From Candidatus Bruticola papionis (lineage in GTDB: Bacteria; Vulcanimicrobiota; Xenobia; Xenobiales; Xenobiaceae): 11,036 nucleotides of DNA. Position numbers and translations under genes: made by a program. The stretch's first letter is position 1. Each line of letters opens with the position of its first letter. Below are positions 6,537 through 11,036 of this stretch, in pieces. The notes beneath the pieces were generated by a model. That model had not been told where the DNA came from, ran no database searches, and worked only from the letters and a program-made list of their open reading frames with translations. The DNA lies in assembly GCA_002407045.1 (NCBI GenBank), contig DHKB01000014.1, positions 1-11,036 on the forward strand, written 5' to 3'.

Positions 6537-8939
6537 CTGGGCAGGAGCTTCGGCAGGAGCTCCAGCCGCTTCGGACGTTCCCTCAATAGGAACAGCTTGC
6601 GGCTCAGGAGGAGCCACTGCAGGAGCTTCAGGCGCCGGAGCACTGACTGGCGGCGGAGCTGCCGTATCAGGAGCATATACAGTATCGGGAACAGGAATAT
6701 TTTCCGGCGTCAAATCGGGAGTGACCGATTCGGAATGTTCCAAAGAAGTGTCAGGCACTACCTCTCCCCAAGTTTGGGGAGCATCGGTAGGCGTAGGTAC
6801 AGGCTCAGCTTCTGTCTGAGAGGGAGCGGCCTGACTCTGCTCTTCTACCTTGGTACCATAACCGTCGTTTTTAGGAGCGGCAATACTGGGCACAGAGCCT
6901 CCTCCGCCGTGAATAGGACAGAACTTGGTAGGCACTTCGCTAGGACGGAAATATTCTTTGTAAGTGCTCATACACTTGGCTCCGGCGCGGCATTTAGATT
7001 CACTGCACATAAGTACAGATACCAAACCGGACTTAGGCTTTTCGAATTGCTTGTTGGGAAGATCTTTGACAGCGTAGCTCATAATAGCTTTCCAAATAGG
7101 AGCAGCTACTTCACCGCCGTAACCACGCCACATGGAAGTATAGTCGTCGTTACCAGCCCAAACTGCGCAAGTATACTGAGGAGTAAAACCAACGAACCAA
7201 CCGTCACGATAATCGTCGGTAGTACCAGTTTTGCCTCCGACGGCACGTCCGGGAATTTGAGCTCCATAGCCAGTGCCGCCTTCCACAGCGCTTTTCAGCA
7301 TAGAGCACATCGTATAAGCGGTAGACTCGGAAAGAACTTCTTCTTGACGAGGGAAAGTATTGTCTTCAATAACGTTGCCGTCATTGTCATAGACCATCTT
7401 GATACCGCTAGGCTGAACTTTTATACCTCCATTAGGAAAGCAAGTAAAAGCACAAGCCATTTCTAAAGGCGTCACTACAGCTGAACCCAAAGCTAAGGAA
7501 AGGTTTGGCTCCAAGCGCTCTTTTATACCCATGCGGTAGGCATATTCGATAACACGTTCCGGCCCCACCATAGTGAGCAACTTTACGGCGGCAACGTTAC
7601 GCGAGCCCATAAGAGCACGCAACATAGGAATGTTGCCTAAGAACTTACCGTCAGAGTTTTTGGGAGACCAAGTCTCGGTATCACTAATTTTATAAGTGGC
7701 CGGGCTATCAGAAATAATCGTGTCTGGGCCATAACCAGACTCTACAGCTGTAGTATAAACGAATACTTTAAAGCAAGATCCGGGTTGACGACGAGCTTGC
7801 CAAGCGCGGTTAAACTGATTGTCTTTGCTCCAACCGCTACCACCAACCATAGCGCGGATATAGCCAGTAGAATTTTCTACTACTACAGCAGCCGCTGTGC
7901 TGGCGTTGTACCACTCTTTATTTTGAGCGATCTTTTCAGCTACAATCTTTTCGGCTTTTTCCTGAAGTTTAAGATCTACAGTAGTATAAATTTTCAAACC
8001 GCCGCGATAGAGCATATCTTCACTATAGCGGTTATTAAGCTCTTTTAGTACGTAAGTGGTGAAATAAGGGACTTTGAGCACTTGAAATTCGGTGCGTCCC
8101 TTGTTGGCATATTTGATGCCTTTGCGCAAAGTATCGACAGCTTCGCGATATTGCTTTTGGGTAATCATATCCAGCTGGCGCATGCGGCCTAATACTTCCA
8201 AGGCTCGCGAAGCGGCAGCACGTTCATCTACCAAAGGAGAATAATAGCTCGGCGAAGCCGGCAAACCGGCGATAATAGCCGCTTGTACAGGTGTAAGCTT
8301 ATCAGGAGTAGTTAAAAAATAGACATTGGCAGCCGCATGGACGCCATAAGCGCCTGCGCCTAAGTAAACATGATTGAGATAAAGCTCAAGAATTTCATCT
8401 TTACTAAAGCTCTTTTCAATTTGCAAAGCTAAGAGAGCTTCCCTTATTTTACGATGAAAACTTAAGTCGTCATTAAGGAAGAAGGCGCGAGCCAATTGCA
8501 TGGTAATAGTGGAAGCGCCTTGGTGAACTTGACCGCCGGAGCGGTAAAGATCGACAGCGGCACGCAATACGCCGATAGGATCGACGCCGTGGTGCTCGTA
8601 AAAACGCGAGTCCTCAATAGCCAAAATAGCATTGCGCATATTGGGCGAGATCTTCTTCAAAGGAACCCAAGTGCGGTTTTCTCGGAAAAGAGTAGCAATA
8701 ACCTGACCGTCGGAAGAATAGATGCGCGTAGTCTCAGCTGGATCGTATTGGTGCAACTTACTTACATCGGGCAGTCCTTTGGCGTAGTTGTTGATAATAA
8801 CGTAACCAGCCACACCTGCCGCTATAAGCACCAACAGAACAGAGAAACTGGCCCAATAGAGAAACTTACCTAAACGAGCCAAACACCCAAATTTACTCTT
8901 AGGTTTTTGAGGTGAAGTGCCATTCTCGCCTTTACTCAT
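6534..8939 (-). CDS. Class A penicillin-binding protein (PBP1A-like transglycosylase/transpeptidase)
   Basis: This bifunctional peptidoglycan synthase polymerises lipid II and cross-links stem peptides at the outer face of the cytoplasmic membrane. The protein has 801 residues: a short basic cytoplasmic N-terminus, one membrane segment (about 24-50), and a GT51 transglycosylase domain (about 75-250). The latter has catalytic Glu109 in EDSRFYEHHG, QGASTITMQLA (140-150) and a RKIREALLALQIEKSFSKDE block. The transpeptidase domain (about 345-625) has Ser388 in RQPGSCFK (SxxK), SRN (446-448) and KTG (570-572). After it come four cysteines (645, 650, 656, 674) ending near TKFCPIHGG, then a Pro/Ala/Glu-rich tail (about 685-801) with APPPVSAPAP. 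All catalytic motifs are intact, so it should be active. The ATG start is supported by the membrane topology; the ribosome-binding site is weak (AGG about 15 nt upstream). It lies 113 nt after nusB, so it may have its own promoter. Confidence 0.95.
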   Translation of the reverse strand: MSKGENGTSPQKPKSKFGCLARLGKFLYWASFSVLLVLIAAGVAGYVIINNYAKGLPDVSKLHQYDPAETTRIYSSDGQVIATLFRENRTWVPLKKISPNMRNAILAIEDSRFYEHHGVDPIGVLRAAVDLYRSGGQVHQGASTITMQLARAFFLNDDLSFHRKIREALLALQIEKSFSKDEILELYLNHVYLGAGAYGVHAAANVYFLTTPDKLTPVQAAIIAGLPASPSYYSPLVDERAAASRALEVLGRMRQLDMITQKQYREAVDTLRKGIKYANKGRTEFQVLKVPYFTTYVLKELNNRYSEDMLYRGGLKIYTTVDLKLQEKAEKIVAEKIAQNKEWYNASTAAAVVVENSTGYIRAMVGGSGWSKDNQFNRAWQARRQPGSCFKVFVYTTAVESGYGPDTIISDSPATYKISDTETWSPKNSDGKFLGNIPMLRALMGSRNVAAVKLLTMVGPERVIEYAYRMGIKERLEPNLSLALGSAVVTPLEMACAFTCFPNGGIKVQPSGIKMVYDNDGNVIEDNTFPRQEEVLSESTAYTMCSMLKSAVEGGTGYGAQIPGRAVGGKTGTTDDYRDGWFVGFTPQYTCAVWAGNDDYTSMWRGYGGEVAAPIWKAIMSYAVKDLPNKQFEKPKSGLVSVLMCSESKCRAGAKCMSTYKEYFRPSEVPTKFCPIHGGGGSVPSIAAPKNDGYGTKVEEQSQAAPSQTEAEPVPTPTDAPQTWGEVVPDTSLEHSESVTPDLTPENIPVPDTVYAPDTAAPPPVSAPAPEAPAVAPPEPQAVPIEGTSEAAGAPAEAPAQ

Positions 8940-8971
8940 ATCAGAATTTACTTACCTATTATTAAAAATTA

Positions 8972-8985
8972 ACGGCCAAAACCGT
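8972..8985 (-). other. Short hairpin followed by T-rich run between nusB and pbp1A
   Basis: On the minus strand ACGG-TTTTGG-CCGT is followed by TAATTTTTAAT. The stem is only four base pairs, so this is at best a weak terminator or attenuator for transcripts arriving from nusB. It overlaps the region just downstream of the candidate promoter for pbp1A. Confidence 0.25.
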
Positions 8986-9012
8986 AATATATGCATTTTA
9001 AGCAATTGCCAA
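8986..9012 (-). promoter_or_regulatory. Candidate promoter for pbp1A
   Basis: On the minus strand TTGGCA (9012-9007, five of six to the -35 consensus) and TATATT (8991-8986, five of six to the -10 consensus) are separated by 15 nt, shorter than the ideal 17. It lies about 47 nt upstream of the pbp1A ATG in an AT-rich gap. This is plausible but unproven. Confidence 0.35.
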
Positions 9013-9044
9013 GAGGATTTTTCGGCTTGTTAGTAGGTTCCTCT
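9012..9044 (-). terminator. Inverted repeat after nusB, possible weak terminator
   Basis: AGAGGA (9044-9039 on the minus strand) pairs with TCCTCT (9017-9012) across a 21-nt loop, a few nucleotides after the nusB stop. No T-run follows directly, so partial termination or an RNA-processing structure is as likely as true termination. Confidence 0.25.
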
Positions 9045-9052
9045 AAGCTTTT

Positions 9053-9715
9053 TTACTCAGCTTCTTCCTGAGCTTCTTCGGCTTGAGCTTCAGTTTGTTC
9101 GGCGTTTTCGGCTTCTTGATTATTGTTTTTATCTTTGCTTACTTCACTTAAAACACCGAAAACGAAATTTTTAGAACGCTCGGTAGAGTATTCTTCAGAA
9201 AGATCGGAGCAACAATTGATAATAGCCTTGTCAGAAGTAGTGCGAGCCGCTTCTTCATCAAATAAAAGGCCAAAAATACCAATACGAAGCAAATTGCGCT
9301 CCACAGCAGCCAAACGCTCTACTTGCCAATTGCAAGTAATGTGCTTTTGCAAAAGAGCGTCAATTTCACTTAAATGACTATTGACACCATCAAAAATGCG
9401 GGTAGTGAGATCTTTAATGTAGCGATCCGATTCGTAATAAAGCACATCGGAAAGAATAAGATGACGTACTTGAGAAGCGCCCTCTCCTCCAGGTACGAAG
9501 TCGGTAAAATTGAGTTCACGCTGGTAAAGAGCTTGCATAGCGAAAATAACAGCACGTTTGACGGGATCGGATACTTCGTTGCGATAACGAACAGCGTCAT
9601 CTGCCCAAGCCGATGATGTAAAGCCGCCTTCCTTCTCATACTCATCGCGCATCTTCGAGGCCTCGATGTACTGTTCTCCCAATCTGCTACGACCAACAAG
9701 TCTAACATTACTCAT
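9053..9715 (-). CDS. nusB: Transcription antitermination factor NusB, with N- and C-terminal extensions
   Basis: NusB binds boxA RNA with S10/NusE and supports antitermination of rRNA transcription. The core runs from about residue 51 (PVKRAVIFAMQALYQREL, matching the family's A.ALQALYQ helix) through VERLAAVERNLLRIGIFGLLF to the closing DKAIINCCSDL and KNFVFGVL (family AINEAVELA and FVNGVL). The 220-residue product is far longer than the usual 130-150. It carries about 50 extra residues in front (charged, no recognised domain) and an acidic Glu/Ala/Gln tail of about 25 residues (residues 195-220). I chose the ATG at 9715 over an in-frame TTG at 9736; neither has a strong ribosome-binding site. 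It lies 73 nt after prmC and is probably in the same transcript. Confidence 0.88.
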   Translation of the reverse strand: MSNVRLVGRSRLGEQYIEASKMRDEYEKEGGFTSSAWADDAVRYRNEVSDPVKRAVIFAMQALYQRELNFTDFVPGGEGASQVRHLILSDVLYYESDRYIKDLTTRIFDGVNSHLSEIDALLQKHITCNWQVERLAAVERNLLRIGIFGLLFDEEAARTTSDKAIINCCSDLSEEYSTERSKNFVFGVLSEVSKDKNNNQEAENAEQTEAQAEEAQEEAE

Positions 9716-9788
9716 GATGATATTTACCAATCCCAAACATCAAATTAAATATGTCTACTGAACCGAACTCGCTGACGAAAGCCGGAGC

Positions 9789-10736
9789 CTAAAGCTGCCA
9801 ACGTCCGCAAACAACCCTGTCCAAATCGTTAAAATCTTGTAAGACTTTTATATTTTCAAAACCGACCGCTTGCATAAGCGAGCTTACCGCTTCGCCTTGC
9901 GTACAGCCTATTTCTAAAGCCAAACCACCGCCTGGTTCCAAATATTGGGGCGCCTGGCTAACTAACTTTTCAATTAAATCTAAACCATCTCGACCGCTGA
10001 AAAGAGCTAGACCTGGCTCGTAAGTAGCCACGTCTTTGTCGGCGGCAGGCCCTTCCGCAGTGCCAATATAAGGTGGATTGGCCGAAATAAAATGGAAACG
10101 CCCTTCAATTTCGGCAAAAAGATCGCCACCATGCCATTTTACTTCCGAAGCTTCCCCCAAACTACTTCGGTTGGCAGAAAAATAACGAAAAGTTTCCGGC
10201 GAAAGATCTTGAGCTTCGGCTTCAACTTCCGGACGGAGAGCTTTTATAGTTAAAATAACACAGCCGCTGCCAGTGCAAAGATCCAACACCTTGGGGCCGA
10301 CCGCCTGAGCTTTTTCTTTGTCAACAACACTTTGGCCATTGGGTGTTTTTGTTTTAAACTCGTCTATCCAGTCTAAAACCGTATCTACCAAAAGCTCTGT
10401 TTCCGGCCTTGGTATCAAGACTCCGGGCCCCACCGCAAAAGTAAAGCCATAAAAGCCGCGCTCTCGTAAAATATAGGCTGTCGGCTCGCCGCGAAAGCGT
10501 CGTATAAGCCCATCTTTTACTTGAGCAGCTGTAGCCTCACTCAACGTGCTTCCGGCTTGGGTGAATAGTTGCACTTCCGTCAAACCGCTCAAGCCTTGCA
10601 CCACAATTTCGGCTTCGCGGCGAGCTTCGCCAGGGCCAAAAGATCCGCTGCCTTTTAGCAAATCTTTCCCCCAGCGCAAAATGTCTTGCAAAATGGGCGG
10701 TGTAGGAAAATTGTCGATATGATGCAAAAAATTCAC
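9789..10736 (-). CDS. prmC: Peptide chain release factor N5-glutamine methyltransferase PrmC (HemK)
   Basis: This SAM-dependent methyltransferase methylates the Gln of the GGQ motif in release factors 1 and 2, raising termination efficiency. An N-terminal helical release-factor-binding domain (about 1-95) ends in RGEPTAYILRERGFYG. Then come GVLIPRPETELLV (106-117), SAM motif I LDLCTGSG (151-158), acidic Asp177 in AQDLS, and the catalytic NPPY (220-223). GRDGLDL and LEIGCTQGE follow. An insert of about 18 residues (128-146) precedes the SAM motif. Total length is 315 residues against about 280 typically. The start is GTG at 10736. A TTG at 10727 is an alternative, with AGGGTG six nucleotides before it acting as ribosome-binding site. 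It lies 12 nt after prfA, its substrate gene, a very common pairing. Confidence 0.95.
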   Translation of the reverse strand: MNFLHHIDNFPTPPILQDILRWGKDLLKGSGSFGPGEARREAEIVVQGLSGLTEVQLFTQAGSTLSEATAAQVKDGLIRRFRGEPTAYILRERGFYGFTFAVGPGVLIPRPETELLVDTVLDWIDEFKTKTPNGQSVVDKEKAQAVGPKVLDLCTGSGCVILTIKALRPEVEAEAQDLSPETFRYFSANRSSLGEASEVKWHGGDLFAEIEGRFHFISANPPYIGTAEGPAADKDVATYEPGLALFSGRDGLDLIEKLVSQAPQYLEPGGGLALEIGCTQGEAVSSLMQAVGFENIKVLQDFNDLDRVVCGRWQL

Positions 10737-10748
10737 CCTAAAAAAGAG

Positions 10749-11036
10749 CTAATCTTGGCCCAATTTTTCCATGAGCTCTTTTTGTTCATTTTCGCAAAGG
10801 GCCTTGACAATATCGTCTAAGTCGCCGCCCATAACGGCATTGATATTATGTACAGTAAAACCGATGCGGTGATCGGTAACGCGACTCTGAGGGAAGTTGT
10901 AAGTGCGGATCTTTTCTGATCTGTCACCTTGGCCTACTTGAGAGCGACGGTTGGAAGTGAGCTCATCTTCGGCTTTTTGTCTCTCGATTTCCAACAAACG
11001 AGCTTGCAAAATACGCATGGCTTTCTCGCGGTTTTG
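10749..11036 (-). CDS. prfA: Peptide chain release factor 1, C-terminal part (5' end outside window)
   Basis: RF1 recognises UAA and UAG stop codons and triggers peptide release. Only the last 95 residues lie in the window; the frame is open to the right edge, reading QNREKAM before the first in-window Met at 11018. RRSQVGQGDRSEKIRTYNFP followed by QSRVTDHRIG is the classical RF1 C-terminal signature. The closing GDLDDIVKAL matches RF1 rather than RF2. The GGQ and PxT motifs lie outside the window. prmC, whose product methylates this protein, follows 12 nt downstream in the same direction. Confidence 0.95.
   Translation of the reverse strand, partial: QNREKAMRILQARLLEIERQKAEDELTSNRRSQVGQGDRSEKIRTYNFPQSRVTDHRIGFTVHNINAVMGGDLDDIVKALCENEQKELMEKLGQD

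Noticed and set aside
6513..7466. 317-codon plus-strand frame rich in Arg and Ser opposite the end of the PBP gene
   Set aside because: It lies antisense to the Pro/Ala/Glu-rich tail and transpeptidase domain of an intact PBP. Its Arg/Ser bias is the expected mirror of that composition, and it has no recognisable domain.

Overview
This is an ordinary-looking bacterial chromosomal segment with mid-range GC by eye (no computed value). It carries eleven protein-coding genes on two opposed blocks and no RNA genes, CRISPR arrays, insertion sequences or phage genes. Gene content (xseA-xseB-ispA-dxs order, AsnRS, ruvC, a class A PBP with a cysteine-containing C-terminus, prfA-prmC) fits Bacillota or a nearby lineage, but the sequence does not let me name a taxon. 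Non-ATG starts are frequent (TTG for ispA and ruvC, GTG for the dxs-like gene and yebC, GTG or TTG for prmC). No gene-free stretch exceeds about 160 bases.

Left block, plus strand (2-3526): the 3' part of xseA (exonuclease VII large subunit, cut by the window edge), xseB (small subunit), an IspA-type farnesyl diphosphate synthase, and a gene at the position where many bacteria carry dxs (1-deoxy-D-xylulose-5-phosphate synthase). That last gene is the most unusual item. It is clearly descended from DXS in its C-terminal half and in part of its N-terminal half. However, it is about 100 residues short, has lost the thiamine-diphosphate/metal signature (GDG...N) and the catalytic E-Q-H segment, and has a low-complexity linker between its halves, all in an intact reading frame. 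It looks like a DXS-derived pseudoenzyme kept in the operon. The neighbouring IspA also lacks the conserved loop after its second Asp-rich motif. The block ends at a strong 15-bp hairpin shared with the converging block.

Right block, minus strand (11036 down to 3621): in order of transcription, prfA (release factor 1, 3' part only), prmC (the methyltransferase that modifies release factors), nusB (antitermination factor with unusual extensions at both ends), a class A penicillin-binding protein (PBP1A-like) with a Pro/Ala/Glu-rich tail, asnS, yebC and ruvC. prfA-prmC are tightly spaced and functionally linked. yebC and ruvC are separated by 2 nt and probably translationally coupled. The gaps before pbp1A, asnS and yebC (about 110-160 nt) hold candidate promoters, hairpins and a pair of overlapping perfect palindromes.

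I corrected three starts from ribosome-binding-site position and family alignment: yebC (GTG at 4864), asnS (ATG at 6374) and nusB (ATG at 9715). xseA is extended to the window edge because the conserved motif upstream of its first in-window start codon is in frame.
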